Assembly (NCBI RefSeq): GCF_965216805.1
Contig: NZ_CBDCGN010000003.1
Span: 620,001-684,000 of the forward strand
Reading direction: 5' to 3'
Length of the DNA: 64,000 bases
Source of the DNA: Panacagrimonas sp965216805
GTDB lineage: Bacteria > Pseudomonadota > Gammaproteobacteria > Nevskiales > Nevskiaceae
The translations under genes were made by a program, and so were the position numbers. Below the pieces are notes generated by a model, which saw only the letters and a list, made by a program, of their open reading frames with translations, was not told the origin of the DNA and made no database searches. Of this stretch, positions 44,999 to 53,442 are shown in pieces. The stretch's first letter is position 1; each line of letters opens with the position of its first letter.

Positions 44999-47900
44999 GG
45001 TCGGTCAGGCCCTGCACCACCACGTGGGTCACGCCCTGGGATTTCTGCAGCTCGCCGCGCACCAGCAGCAGGCGTGCCGCCAGCGCGTCGCGCCGATGCG
45101 CTTCCATCACCGCCGGCCACAGGATCAGGTTATGAGTGCCGGTTTCGTCTTCCAGGGTCATGAACACGGTGCCCTTGGCGGTGCCGGGTCGCTGACGGTT
45201 GATGACCAGGCCGGCGACCTTCACGCGGCGGCCGCCGGGCAGCGGTTCGAGGTCGGCGGCGCGCAACACGCGCTGGCGGTTCAGGCGCGGTCGCAGCAGT
45301 TCCAGTGGATGGCGGCGCAGGCTCAGGCCGGTGCTGGCGTAGTCGTCGAGCACGTCCTGGCCTTCGCCGGGCGCGGTCAGCAGATCGAGTTGCGCCTCGC
45401 GCGCGGCATGGCCGGCGAGTATCCCCGGCAGGCGTTCGACGCCCAGCGCCGACCAGCGCGCCTGGTGGCGGTGCCCGGACAGCGCACGCAGCGCATCGGC
45501 GTCCGCCAGCAGGCGCCGATCACGTGCGTCGAGTCCGGCGCGATGCACCAGGTCGTCGAGATCGGTAAAGGCGTGTTGCGTGCGCGCCGCCACGATGCGC
45601 AGCGCGCTGGCTTCGGACAGGCCGCTGACCAGGCGCAGGCCGAGGCGTAGCGCAGGCCCGTGGTCCGGTTTCGCCGCAGGCGAAGCCGGGGCGGCATCGG
45701 ATGCCCACATCCCGGCTTCGCTGGCGCGAAACCGGGCTACCGTTGACAGAGGTTCCAGCGTGCAATCCCACGCACTCACACACGCATCGACCGGCAACAC
45801 GCAGACGCCGTCACGTCGGGCTTCCTGCACCAGTTGCGCTGGCGCGTAGAAGCCCATGGGTTGCGAGTTGATCAGGCCGGCAAAGAACGCGGCCGGCTCG
45901 TGACGCTTGAGCCAGGCCGAGGCGTAGGCGAGCAGGGCGAAGCTCGCCGCGTGCGATTCCGGAAAGCCGTAGGACCCGAAGCCGAGCACCATCTGGTAGA
46001 TGTTGTCGGCGAACGCGGGATCGAAGCCGTTGGCGGCCATGCCGCCGAGCAGGCGTTCACGGAAATGTTCCAGCCCGCCGTGGCGCTTCCACGCCGCCAT
46101 CGAGCGGCGCACCTGGTCGGCCTCGCCGGGCGAGAAGCCGGCGCCGTCGATGGCGATCTGCATCACCTGTTCCTGGAACAGCGGAATGCCCAGGGTGCGG
46201 CCCAGTGCCTTGTGCAGGCGTTGCGGAATGTCGAACGGGGTGTCGGGGTGCTTCTCGCGCAACTGCCGGCGCTTCAGATAGGGATGCACCATGCCGCCCT
46301 GAATCGGTCCCGGACGCACGATGGAGATCTGGATCACCAGGTCGTAGAAATTGCGTGGCTGCAGACGCGGCAGCATCGACATCTGCGCGCGCGACTCGAT
46401 CTGGAACACGCCGATGGTGCGACCGGCGCAGATCATGTCGTAGGTGGCGGGGTCCTCGCGCGGCAGGTCGCGCAATCCGAAGTCGCGGCCGTGCCAGGCC
46501 GACAGCATCGCCAGCGACCGGCGCAGCGCGCTGAGCATGCCCAGTGCCAGCACGTCGACCTTGAGCAGACCCAGCGATTCGAGATCGTCCTTGTCCCACT
46601 GGATGATGGTGCGATCCGCCATCGCCGCGTTTTCCACCGGCACCAGCTGCGACACCGGCACGTCGGAAATGATGAAACCGCCGACGTGCTGCGACAGGTG
46701 CCGCGGCATGCCGACCAGTTCGCGCGCCAGGGCGAGCCAGCGCTTGGGCAGTGCCGCCTCGGGATCCAGACCGACCTCGCGGAAACGCTGGTCGAGCACA
46801 TCGCCGCGATCCCACCACGCCAGCGAGCGGATCAGCGCCTCGACCTGTTCGGCGTCGATGCCCAGCGCCCAGCCCACCTCGCGCAGCGCCATGCGGCGGC
46901 GGTAATGAATGACGGTGGCGGCCAGCGCGGCGCGTTCGCGGGTGTACTTGGCGAAGATGTACTGGATGATCTCCTCGCGCCGCTGGTGCTCGAAATCGAC
47001 GTCGATGTCCGGCGCCTCGTTGCGCTCCTTGGACAGGAACCGCTCGAACAGCAGGCCGTGATTTTCCGGCGTGACCTCGGTGATCCCCAGCGCATAGCAC
47101 ACCGCGGAATTGGCGGCGCTGCCGCGGCCCTGGCAGAGGATGTTGCGCTCGTGCGCCTCGCGCACGATGTCCCACACGGTGAGAAAAAACGCCTCGACCT
47201 TCATCTCGGCGATCAGGTGCAGCTCCTTGTCGATCTGCGCGGCGATGTCCGGTCGCGCGCCCTGTGGCCAGCGTCGCGCCATGCCCTGCAGGCTCAGTTC
47301 ACGCAGCCAGCTCGTCGGCGTGTGCCCGGCCGGCACCAGTTCCTGCGGATAGTCGTAGCGCAGTTGGCGCATCGAAAAGCGGCAGCGCTCGGCAATGCGC
47401 AGGCTCTCTTCCAGCCATGCGGCCGGATACAGCGCCCGCAGCGTCTTGATCGGGCGCAGGTGATGCTCGCCGTTGGGCAGCAGGCGATGGCCGCACTCGG
47501 CCACCGGCACGCGATGGCGGATGGCGGTCATCACATCGTGCAGCGGCCGGCGTTCGGGCGCGTGGTAGCGCACGTCGCCGGCCGCCACCAGCGGCAGGCC
47601 GAAGCGCTCGCCCAGTGCGCGCAACTGGTCGATGCGTGCGGCATCGTCGGCAGCGCGGTGGCGATGCACCGCGATCCAGGCGCGTTGCGGGAAGCTGTCG
47701 CGCACCCAGGCCGCGTGTTCGGCGCTGGGCGCCGCATCCGGAATCCACAGCGCCAGCGCGGTCTGCGCAATCTGCAGGAAATCTTCGCGCAGCAGGCGGT
47801 ACTCGCCCTTGTCGCTGCGTCGCCGCGCATGCGTGATCAGGGCCGACAGCGCCCGGTAGGCGGCGAGGTCAGGCACCAGCAGCACCAGCCTGGGTCCGTC

Positions 47901-48179
47901 CTCGATCTGCACTTCGCTGCCGACGATCAGCGGCAGCTTGGTTTTCTCGGAAGCCTCCAGCGCGCGCACGATGCCGGCCAGGGAACACTCGTCGGTGATC
48001 GCCAGCGCGGTATAGCCCAGGTCGCGCGCGCGTTCGAACAGTTCCTGTGCCTGCGAGGCGCCGCGCTGGAAGCTGAAGGCAGACAGGCAGTGCAGTTCGG
48101 CGTAGCCGCCGGGCGGTAGGGGATCGGTGCACTCCGGCTCTGATACGTGAACCCGGACGGCCGGCGAAGAAGACCTCAT
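44949..48179 (-). CDS. dnaE2: Error-prone DNA polymerase DnaE2 (ImuC)
   Basis: Alpha-subunit-type polymerase that makes mutations during SOS translesion synthesis with ImuA and ImuB. 1,076 residues, a usual length. The PHP domain starts at YAELHCLSAFSFQRGAS. Catalytic aspartates are in EAPDIDVDFEHQRREEIIQY. IYQMVLGFGSYGFPESHAAS and the C-terminal OB domain follow. The start at 48179 is chosen because the upstream extension of the frame is a REP sequence. Residues about 815-838 (VARFRASEAGMWASDAAP and following) are encoded by a REP inverted pair, an in-frame insertion. The gene is separated from imuB by a REP transposase gene. Confidence 0.93.
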   Translation of the reverse strand: MRSSSPAVRVHVSEPECTDPLPPGGYAELHCLSAFSFQRGASQAQELFERARDLGYTALAITDECSLAGIVRALEASEKTKLPLIVGSEVQIEDGPRLVLLVPDLAAYRALSALITHARRRSDKGEYRLLREDFLQIAQTALALWIPDAAPSAEHAAWVRDSFPQRAWIAVHRHRAADDAARIDQLRALGERFGLPLVAAGDVRYHAPERRPLHDVMTAIRHRVPVAECGHRLLPNGEHHLRPIKTLRALYPAAWLEESLRIAERCRFSMRQLRYDYPQELVPAGHTPTSWLRELSLQGMARRWPQGARPDIAAQIDKELHLIAEMKVEAFFLTVWDIVREAHERNILCQGRGSAANSAVCYALGITEVTPENHGLLFERFLSKERNEAPDIDVDFEHQRREEIIQYIFAKYTRERAALAATVIHYRRRMALREVGWALGIDAEQVEALIRSLAWWDRGDVLDQRFREVGLDPEAALPKRWLALARELVGMPRHLSQHVGGFIISDVPVSQLVPVENAAMADRTIIQWDKDDLESLGLLKVDVLALGMLSALRRSLAMLSAWHGRDFGLRDLPREDPATYDMICAGRTIGVFQIESRAQMSMLPRLQPRNFYDLVIQISIVRPGPIQGGMVHPYLKRRQLREKHPDTPFDIPQRLHKALGRTLGIPLFQEQVMQIAIDGAGFSPGEADQVRRSMAAWKRHGGLEHFRERLLGGMAANGFDPAFADNIYQMVLGFGSYGFPESHAASFALLAYASAWLKRHEPAAFFAGLINSQPMGFYAPAQLVQEARRDGVCVLPVDACVSAWDCTLEPLSTVARFRASEAGMWASDAAPASPAAKPDHGPALRLGLRLVSGLSEASALRIVAARTQHAFTDLDDLVHRAGLDARDRRLLADADALRALSGHRHQARWSALGVERLPGILAGHAAREAQLDLLTAPGEGQDVLDDYASTGLSLRRHPLELLRPRLNRQRVLRAADLEPLPGGRRVKVAGLVINRQRPGTAKGTVFMTLEDETGTHNLILWPAVMEAHRRDALAARLLLVRGELQKSQGVTHVVVQGLTDLSAWIGDLNVSSRDFH
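45665..45736. repeat. REP inverted pair inside dnaE2
   Basis: REP unit CCGGTTTCGCCGCAGGCGAA-GCCGGG (45665-45690) faces an inverted unit 45711-45736 ending CGCGAAACCGGG and followed by CTAC (GTAG on the other strand). The 20-base centre (GCGGCATCGGATGCCCACAT) resembles the centre of the pair at 48812-48887. The pair lies wholly in the dnaE2 reading frame without disrupting it. Confidence 0.85.
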
Positions 48180-48204
48180 CACGGCACGGACACTTGCGAT
48201 CCGC

Positions 48205-48240
48205 GTAGCCCGGGTCCGTGCAGCGGAGCCGGGACCCCGG
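48205..48240. repeat. REP unit downstream of the REP transposase gene
   Basis: Begins GTAGCCCGGGTCCG and has the stem-loop ending CGGAGCCGGGACCCCGG. It lies between the dnaE2 start (48179) and the transposase stop (48259), and matches the units at 48812 and 45665. Confidence 0.75.
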
Positions 48241-48258
48241 TCCCCGGTCCCTGAAATC

Positions 48259-48792
48259 TCAGGCGCGACGTTCGCCGAAATCGCCGTCGCCGCTGGCGGT
48301 TCCACCCCAGTCGGATGGGATCAGTCCCTGTCGGACATGGCGATGGAAGGAGGAATGCGGCCAATCCCGCACTTGCCGCACGAGTCCATGCTTGACCGGG
48401 TTGAACAGGATGTAATCGAAATGCTGCCGACGATCTTCGTCGTCGCGTATCGCATGCTCCCAGTAACGGCGCTGCCACAGGGCGGGTTCGCCATTGTGAT
48501 GGCGCGGAATCCTCAGGCCGCGTTCCATCAGCGCTCGCGTGAAGCGCGTCTTGATCCCTTGCCAGCGTGCGGGAAAGTCTGCATCGCCCGGCGGCAGGGT
48601 CCATAGGCTGTGCAGGTGATCGGGCAGGACGACGATGGCGTCGATGCTGAATGGGTGGCGCGCCCGCGTTTGTCGAAACGCACCACGCAAGGCATCGACA
48701 TGATCGATCAGCAAGGAGGAATGCCGGTCGGCCAGCGTGACGGTGAAGAAGAAGCTGCCACCCGGGATTCGTGCGCGACGGTACTGGACCAT
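48259..48792 (-). mobile_element. REP-associated tyrosine transposase (RAYT)
   Basis: Single-domain Y1/HUH transposase thought to process REP sequences. 177 residues from the ATG at 48792 (MVQYRRARIPGGSFFFTVTL). The HUH motif is in LPDHLHSLWTLPPGD. WQRRYWEHAIRD and FDYILFNPVKHGL, holding the catalytic Tyr, are family landmarks. It is flanked by GTAG-type REPs on both sides (48205-48240; 48812-48887) and lies between imuB and dnaE2 in their direction, so it may be read from the SOS promoter. It appears intact. Confidence 0.92.
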
Positions 48793-48811
48793 GCTCAAGC
48801 CTCCTTCGCAG

Positions 48812-48887
48812 CCCGGTTTCGCGCAACGGAGCCGGGGCGGATGCCGTGCAAACAACCCCCGGCTTCGCTGCGCGAAACCGGGCTACG
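48812..48887. repeat. REP inverted pair upstream of the transposase gene
   Basis: CCCGGTTTCGCGCAACGGAG-CCGGGG (48812-48837) and inverted unit 48857-48887 (CCCCGGCTTCGCTGCGCGAA ending ACCGGGCTACG). Same architecture and related centre as the pair inside dnaE2. Confidence 0.85.
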
Positions 48888-48897
48888 GGGGACGCGC

Positions 48898-50346
48898 TCA
48901 CGACCACCACCCGTGCAGGAACCAGGCCTGCGTGTCGAGGTCGCGATACACCCAGGCGCGGCCGCCGTTGAGGCTGAGCGTGGTGTAGTCGCGGCGGATG
49001 TCCTGGCCGTCCCACCAGCCGGACTCGATGCGCTCGAATACAGGATCGGCCGCAAGCTGCGGCGGCGGCATCGGCCAGGGTTCGGTCAGGAGAAATCCGG
49101 GCCGGGATCCCACTGCGGGCGCGGCGAAGCCCGGCTTGCGACCTGAGGCAGAAGCTGCTGGCGTCGCCGCGCCAAGCCGGGCCGCGGCCAGTTCAGGCCG
49201 GTGGTCTTCGCGCACCTGCGGCGACCAGACCCTGGCCTCGCCGAGCCGCGCGCGGATGCGATCGACTGCGGCCGACCACTGCTGGGCCTGGCCGGCGCGC
49301 GGATCGAGCAGGTCGGACTGCGGGGGGATCGCCTCGGCGAAATCTTCGGCGATCAGAATCAGTTCGCGTGCCGGCAGCGGCAGGCCGTCCCGCTCCAGGC
49401 GTTCGTGCAACGCCGCGAAGATGCGATCGGCCTCGCGATGCGGATCGACGAAGCGTGCATGGATGCAGGTTTCGCGTGCGCCGGCGTGGATCACGTTCAG
49501 GCTCACGCTGGCCAGTCCGCGGTCGCATGCACGCAGGTAGGCCTGCAGTTCCTTGCACAGGCGCCGGAGCGGAAACTGCAGGCGCTCGACCTCCTCGATC
49601 TCGGCTGCCAGCTCGAAGCGGCGACGGAAGGTTTCGGGTGGCACGATGGCCTCGAAGGGTTCGGGCGCCAGGCCCAGCAGGCGGTCCAGCGCCAGTCGTG
49701 TGGCGGCGCCGAAGCGTTTGACGAAGGCCGCACGCGGCACCGCGAACAGATCCCCCAGGCTGCGAAAGCCGACGCCCTGCAAGGCCTGCAGACGCTCGCC
49801 CGGCCAGTGCAGGACGCTCAGCGGCAGGGCGGCCAGATGGGCTTCCAGCTCATGCAAGTCGAACACCGCATCGGACTGCCCGGCGCAGGCGCGCGTCGCG
49901 GCGGCGGCGCGCGTCGGGGCGCAGCCGAGCTGGGCGGCATGACCGAGTTCGAGCAGTTCGTTGCACAGCGTATCGCGCAGCACCTCCAGTCCGCCGAACA
50001 GGTTCAGGCTCTGGCCGATCTCCACCCACAGCAGCACGCGCGGCAGGCGGCCGGGTTCGTGCAGGTCCTGGATCTGCGCCGTCACCGGCTGGCCGTAGCG
50101 ATAAATCCAGTGCGCCAGGCTGTGCAGCGCCGCGGATTCGGCCACGGGTCGGCGCACCCGCAGTTTCAGTTCGGGATCCAGCAGCAGGGCCCGGCGCAGC
50201 GTCGTGCCCGCAGGACAATGCGGCGCGTCGGTGATCAGCCAGCGCTGCGCGCCGTGCTGGTCGACCACCGCCACCGGGCCGCTTTCAGGCTCTTTATCCA
50301 GTGCCGACAGCGGCAGGCGGGGCAGGTGCAGGCAGAGCCAAAGCAT
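48898..50346 (-). CDS. imuB: ImuB, Y-family polymerase-like protein
   Basis: Non-catalytic Y-family relative that links DnaE2 to the sliding clamp. 482 residues. Starts LWLCLHLPRLPLSALD. LPLSVLHWPGERLQALQGVG with FRSLGDLFAVPR is the helix-hairpin region. The C-terminal DPVFERIESGWWDGQDIRRD is the typical ImuB ending. Catalytic acidic residues of active Y-family enzymes are not apparent. A linker near residues 400-416 is encoded by a REP-like sequence (49097-49138), possibly another repeat-derived insertion. 18 bases separate it from imuA. Confidence 0.92.
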   Translation of the reverse strand: MLWLCLHLPRLPLSALDKEPESGPVAVVDQHGAQRWLITDAPHCPAGTTLRRALLLDPELKLRVRRPVAESAALHSLAHWIYRYGQPVTAQIQDLHEPGRLPRVLLWVEIGQSLNLFGGLEVLRDTLCNELLELGHAAQLGCAPTRAAAATRACAGQSDAVFDLHELEAHLAALPLSVLHWPGERLQALQGVGFRSLGDLFAVPRAAFVKRFGAATRLALDRLLGLAPEPFEAIVPPETFRRRFELAAEIEEVERLQFPLRRLCKELQAYLRACDRGLASVSLNVIHAGARETCIHARFVDPHREADRIFAALHERLERDGLPLPARELILIAEDFAEAIPPQSDLLDPRAGQAQQWSAAVDRIRARLGEARVWSPQVREDHRPELAAARLGAATPAASASGRKPGFAAPAVGSRPGFLLTEPWPMPPPQLAADPVFERIESGWWDGQDIRRDYTTLSLNGGRAWVYRDLDTQAWFLHGWWS

Positions 50347-50364
50347 GGATCGATCCCGGCCGGC

Positions 50365-50979
50365 TCATGCCGCGGCGCTCAACCACACGGGCGCCGGTTT
50401 GTACCCACGGCACTTGAGCACGTCCACACAGGGCGTGCCATCGGCTTCGCGCCACACCCGCAGGCGCAGCGCGCTGGGCGTGGATTCGCGGGCATGGCGA
50501 TCGGAGCGATACAGCAGCACGCAGCCGTCCTGGCTTTCGGCAGCGAGCTGCAGCCGGCGCAGGGCGCTGGTTTCCACCTTGTCGGCCCATAGCAGCACGC
50601 AGCCACCGGCGCGCAGCAGCAGCTCGGCCGACCACAGTGCGTTCTGCGTATCGTCGGCGTCCACCACCAGCACCTGTTCAAGGCTCAGGCCGGCAGCGGC
50701 CAGACGCGGCGCGTAAGGCAGGCAGGGCGGCGCGACGAAGGCCAGCTTGCGGCCCGCCTGGGTCAGGCCGGCCAACAGCGGCAGGGCCAGACTCAGTTCG
50801 CCGACACCGGGTTGTGCATGCAGGATTTCGCTGACCGCGCCGAGCGGCCAGCCGCCGCCGGGCAGCACGCGATCGAGCGCGGCAAAGCCGGTGGGCGTGG
50901 CGCGGATGGCGGCTTGTTGGTGGCCGCGCCACAGCTGCGGACCGAGCAGGCTCAGATGTGCGGGAAGTGCGGATTCCAT
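50365..50979 (-). CDS. imuA: ImuA, RecA-like mutasome protein
   Basis: 204 residues. SulA/RecA-like fold with TGFAALDRVLPGGGWPLGAV and an ATPase-like core without a full Walker A. ImuA is required for DnaE2-dependent mutagenesis. The start MESALPAHLSLLGPQLWRG is typical. It overlaps the end of the VOC gene by 28 bases, so translation is coupled to it. No LexA box lies directly upstream; control most likely comes from the box at lexA. Confidence 0.92.
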   Translation of the reverse strand: MESALPAHLSLLGPQLWRGHQQAAIRATPTGFAALDRVLPGGGWPLGAVSEILHAQPGVGELSLALPLLAGLTQAGRKLAFVAPPCLPYAPRLAAAGLSLEQVLVVDADDTQNALWSAELLLRAGGCVLLWADKVETSALRRLQLAAESQDGCVLLYRSDRHARESTPSALRLRVWREADGTPCVDVLKCRGYKPAPVWLSAAA

Positions 50980-51356
50980 GCGACTTCCCAGAGAAATTCG
51001 TCGGGATCGGCGAAATAGCCGGAGTAGCCACCCCAATCGGTGCAATGCGGGGCTTTCACGATCGTCACGCCGGCGCTGCGCAGCTCGGCGAACAGCGCGT
51101 CGACCGCTTCGATCGAGCCCAGGTTGTGCGCCAGGGTGAAGCCGGCAAAGCCGGCGCCTTCGGCCGGCACGCCGGCATCTCTTGCGAGTTCTGTGCGCGG
51201 AAACAGCGACAGCCAGGTGCGGCCCATCTCGAAGAAACTCACGCCCGCGTCTTCCGGCATGGGGATGCGCGGCAGCTTGAGTACGTCCGCGTAGAAACCG
51301 GTGGCGCGTTGCAGGTCGCTCACGCCGAGCGTGATAAAGCTGATGCGCGGTTCCAT
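50952..51356 (-). CDS. VOC-family (glyoxalase-like) protein
   Basis: 134 residues with the two beta-alpha-beta-beta-beta modules of vicinal-oxygen-chelate proteins (MEPRISFITLGVSDLQRATG; TDWGGYSGYFADPDEFLWEV). Metal ligands are only partly kept. The function is unknown; similar proteins are common as stand-alone genes. Its start codon directly touches the end of the MITE-like element at 51357-51608, so the native ribosome site has been replaced. Confidence 0.85.
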   Translation of the reverse strand: MEPRISFITLGVSDLQRATGFYADVLKLPRIPMPEDAGVSFFEMGRTWLSLFPRTELARDAGVPAEGAGFAGFTLAHNLGSIEAVDALFAELRSAGVTIVKAPHCTDWGGYSGYFADPDEFLWEVAWNPHFPHI

Positions 51357-51608
51357 CTAGCCCGCATTTCTCACAGGGGGATCGAGCGATGGCCGTATGT
51401 CGAGGACGTGCAGTGCGCCGGGACGGAGCGAACCCCATAGTGGTTCTATGGGGTGAGTGAGTCCCAAGCGATGCGCGCCGCAGACAGGCCAGCGCCGATC
51501 CAGTCGGAGAATCTCTCTACAGTCTGTTTCGGAATCGAAGTCGAAGAACGTTGTGCGGATTGGCGATGGCAAGGGATTCTCCGGCGACCTGTGAGAAATG
51601 CGGGCTAG
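51357..51608. mobile_element. MITE-like element, copy 2 (252 bp)
   Basis: Same terminal inverted repeats as copy 1 (CTAGCCCGCATTTCTCACAG at 51357-51376; complement at 51589-51608), inserted in reverse orientation relative to it. The terminal similarity extends further on one side (GGCAAGGGATTCTCCGGCGA, 51567-51586, matches the left end of copy 1). It lacks the extra internal hairpin of copy 1. It lies between the VOC start codon and the preceding secreted-protein gene, whose TAG stop falls in the terminal repeat. No ORF of its own. Confidence 0.87.
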
Positions 51609-52051
51609 CGCCCGATCCCGCCCACGGCCGAGCAACGACCGTCCAGGCGCAGAGTGGGGGCGGCTGTCTGGCTCACGTGCGCCGGGCTTGCGCTGCCCTT
51701 GAACACGGCGTGAGATGCAATGGCGTCGCTGCCGGTCACCATGCTCTGACTGCGCGCGGAGCCCCCGTGCGAGGCCACCGTGGTGCGCATGACTTCGCCG
51801 GCATCGGTGACCTCGACAAAGGTGAAATGCCTGACGCCATCGCGCATGGTCACCTCGTGGCGCCCTGGGCTGCCCAGCACGTACGCGGCGTTGCTGGTTT
51901 CGTCGAGGATGAAGGTGAAGGAAAAATGTTCTTCGGCCTGGTGGGCGCTTTCGGGATTGCTGTAGCGCGCGTAATCGCAGATGAACGTGCTGGTACTGGC
52001 GTGAACCAGCAGCGGAAACAGCAGGCCGGGCAAGGCGAACCAGGGTTTCAT
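51605..52051 (-). CDS. Small secreted protein of unknown function
   Basis: 148 residues; not recognised. N-terminal signal peptide (WFALPGLLFPLLVHAS), then a short beta-rich domain (STFICDYARYSNPESAHQAE, FSFTFILDETSNAAYVLG, HFTFVEVTDAGEVMRT). It starts 25 bases after the lexA stop and is probably co-transcribed with lexA. The final stop codon is supplied by the MITE terminal repeat, so the native C-terminus may have been changed. ATG at 52057 is an equal alternative start. Confidence 0.7.
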   Translation of the reverse strand: MKPWFALPGLLFPLLVHASTSTFICDYARYSNPESAHQAEEHFSFTFILDETSNAAYVLGSPGRHEVTMRDGVRHFTFVEVTDAGEVMRTTVASHGGSARSQSMVTGSDAIASHAVFKGSASPAHVSQTAAPTLRLDGRCSAVGGIGR

Positions 52052-52076
52052 GTGCATTTCCAATCGCGTCCTGAAC

Positions 52077-52691
52077 TCAAAGCCGGCCGAAACCATCCGT
52101 GCGCAGCAAGCCCACGGCCAGGCCCTCTATCGCCAGCGGCTGGCGCGACAGGTCCACGCGGATGGGCGCGAAGTCGGGGTTTTCCGCCAGCAACTGCACC
52201 ACGTCGCCACGCCGCTGGTAGCGCTTGACCGTGACTTCGTCGTCGAGGCGCGCCACTACCACCTGGCCGTTGCGTGCAGTGGCCTGGCGATGCACGGCGA
52301 GCAGATCGCCGTTACGGATGCCGATGTCGCGCATCGACTCGCCGGTGACGCGCAGCAGGTAATCCGCGCGCGGTTTGAACAGCCCGGCATCCACCGGAAC
52401 CTGGCGTTCCAGGTTCTCCAGGGCCAGCAGCGGGCTGCCGGCGGCCACACGGCCGATCAGCGGCAATTGGTATTGCTGCGGCACGGCCTCCAGCAGGCGA
52501 ATGCCACGCGCAGCCCCCGGAACCAGTTCGATCACGCCCTTTCTGGCCAGCGCCTTGAGGTGATCGTCCGCCGCGGTGGGCGAGGCGAAGCCGAACTCCT
52601 GCACGATGTCCGCGCGGGTGGGCGGCGCGCCGCGCTGCTCCAGGCAGATGCGGATGAAGGCGAGGATGTCGGTCTGGCGGGGGGTGAGCAT
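52077..52691 (-). CDS. lexA: LexA repressor
   Basis: SOS repressor that self-cleaves when RecA is activated. 204 residues. N-terminal winged helix (TRADIVQEFGFASPTAADDH). The Ala-Gly cleavage site is in RVAAGSPLLA; the Ser-Lys dyad is in GESMRDIGIRNGD and DEVTVKRY. The ATG at 52691 (MLTPRQTDILAFIR) is the family start. A perfect LexA box is 15 bases upstream. It heads the imuA-imuB-dnaE2 block, as in LexA2-type cassettes of Pseudomonas and Xanthomonas. Confidence 0.95.
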   Translation of the reverse strand: MLTPRQTDILAFIRICLEQRGAPPTRADIVQEFGFASPTAADDHLKALARKGVIELVPGAARGIRLLEAVPQQYQLPLIGRVAAGSPLLALENLERQVPVDAGLFKPRADYLLRVTGESMRDIGIRNGDLLAVHRQATARNGQVVVARLDDEVTVKRYQRRGDVVQLLAENPDFAPIRVDLSRQPLAIEGLAVGLLRTDGFGRL

Positions 52692-52706
52692 GGTCGGATG
52701 AGGATA

Positions 52707-52722
52707 CTGTATATAAATACAG
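52707..52722 (-). promoter_or_regulatory. LexA (SOS) box
   Basis: CTGTATATAAATACAG fits the CTGT-N8-ACAG consensus exactly and lies just upstream of the lexA start. It gives autoregulation and, by read-through, damage-inducible expression of the downstream mutasome genes. Confidence 0.93.
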
Positions 52723-52749
52723 TTTCTCAAGTACCGACCCACTGCGCGC

Positions 52750-53442
52750 CTACTCCGTCGCTTGCTGCTCCCGGATCGCCTTGAGCAGCACCGGCGTCAT
52801 CACCACGAACCACAGCGCGAAGGCGCTGAGCGGCACCCAGAACCCGATCAGACCGCTCCAGGCGAAGGGGCCGGACTTGAAGAACACGATCAGTGCGCCG
52901 GGGATGAACAGCGTGCCCATCCACAGGTTGAAGTAGCCGGCCCAGCGCGGGAAGACCGGTTGCGGACTGCGGTCGGACAGGGTGGCGATGCCGATGGCGA
53001 ACAACTGCATCAGCGGTGCGGGAAAGGTGGCCACCAGGGCGATCCAGCCCAGGTCGTTGAGCAGCAGCACCAGTTCCGGACTGCGCTCGACGCGAAACGA
53101 GGCGGTGAGCCAGAACACCACCGGCAGCAGCACGATCCACACCACCACGCCACCGCCGATGGCCTGGATCACCGGCAGCACCGGCGAGGTGCCCTGCATG
53201 CGCGCCATCTGCACCGACAGCACCGCGGTCCACGGGATGAAGAAGCCAGAGGCGATCATGCCGATTACCAGACCGATACGGATGGAGGTGGGCGAGGCGG
53301 CATAGAACGCGGCGACGGCATCGGCATCCAGTGCGGGCGCGAGCGGCGGTATGAACCAGGCTACGAACCAGACCCCCACGAACAGCAGTGCGACGAACAT
53401 CAGGCCGGACCACGCGCACAGCGTCTGCATTCTGGTGCTCAT
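52750..53442 (-). CDS. Small multi-spanning membrane protein, unknown
   Basis: 230 residues with about six helices (SGLMFVALLFVGVWFVAWFI, IGLVIGMIASGFFIPW, VVVWIVLLPVVFWL and others). No family is recognised. It lies 3 bases upstream-overlapping with the subunit-IV gene (53439) and completes a three-gene minus-strand unit with the NorE/NorF-like pair, so it may be a further subunit or assembly factor. Confidence 0.65.
   Translation of the reverse strand: MSTRMQTLCAWSGLMFVALLFVGVWFVAWFIPPLAPALDADAVAAFYAASPTSIRIGLVIGMIASGFFIPWTAVLSVQMARMQGTSPVLPVIQAIGGGVVVWIVLLPVVFWLTASFRVERSPELVLLLNDLGWIALVATFPAPLMQLFAIGIATLSDRSPQPVFPRWAGYFNLWMGTLFIPGALIVFFKSGPFAWSGLIGFWVPLSAFALWFVVMTPVLLKAIREQQATE

Noticed and set aside
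48180..48305. 42-codon N-terminal extension of dnaE2
   Set aside because: It is encoded by a REP sequence and precedes the family start region.
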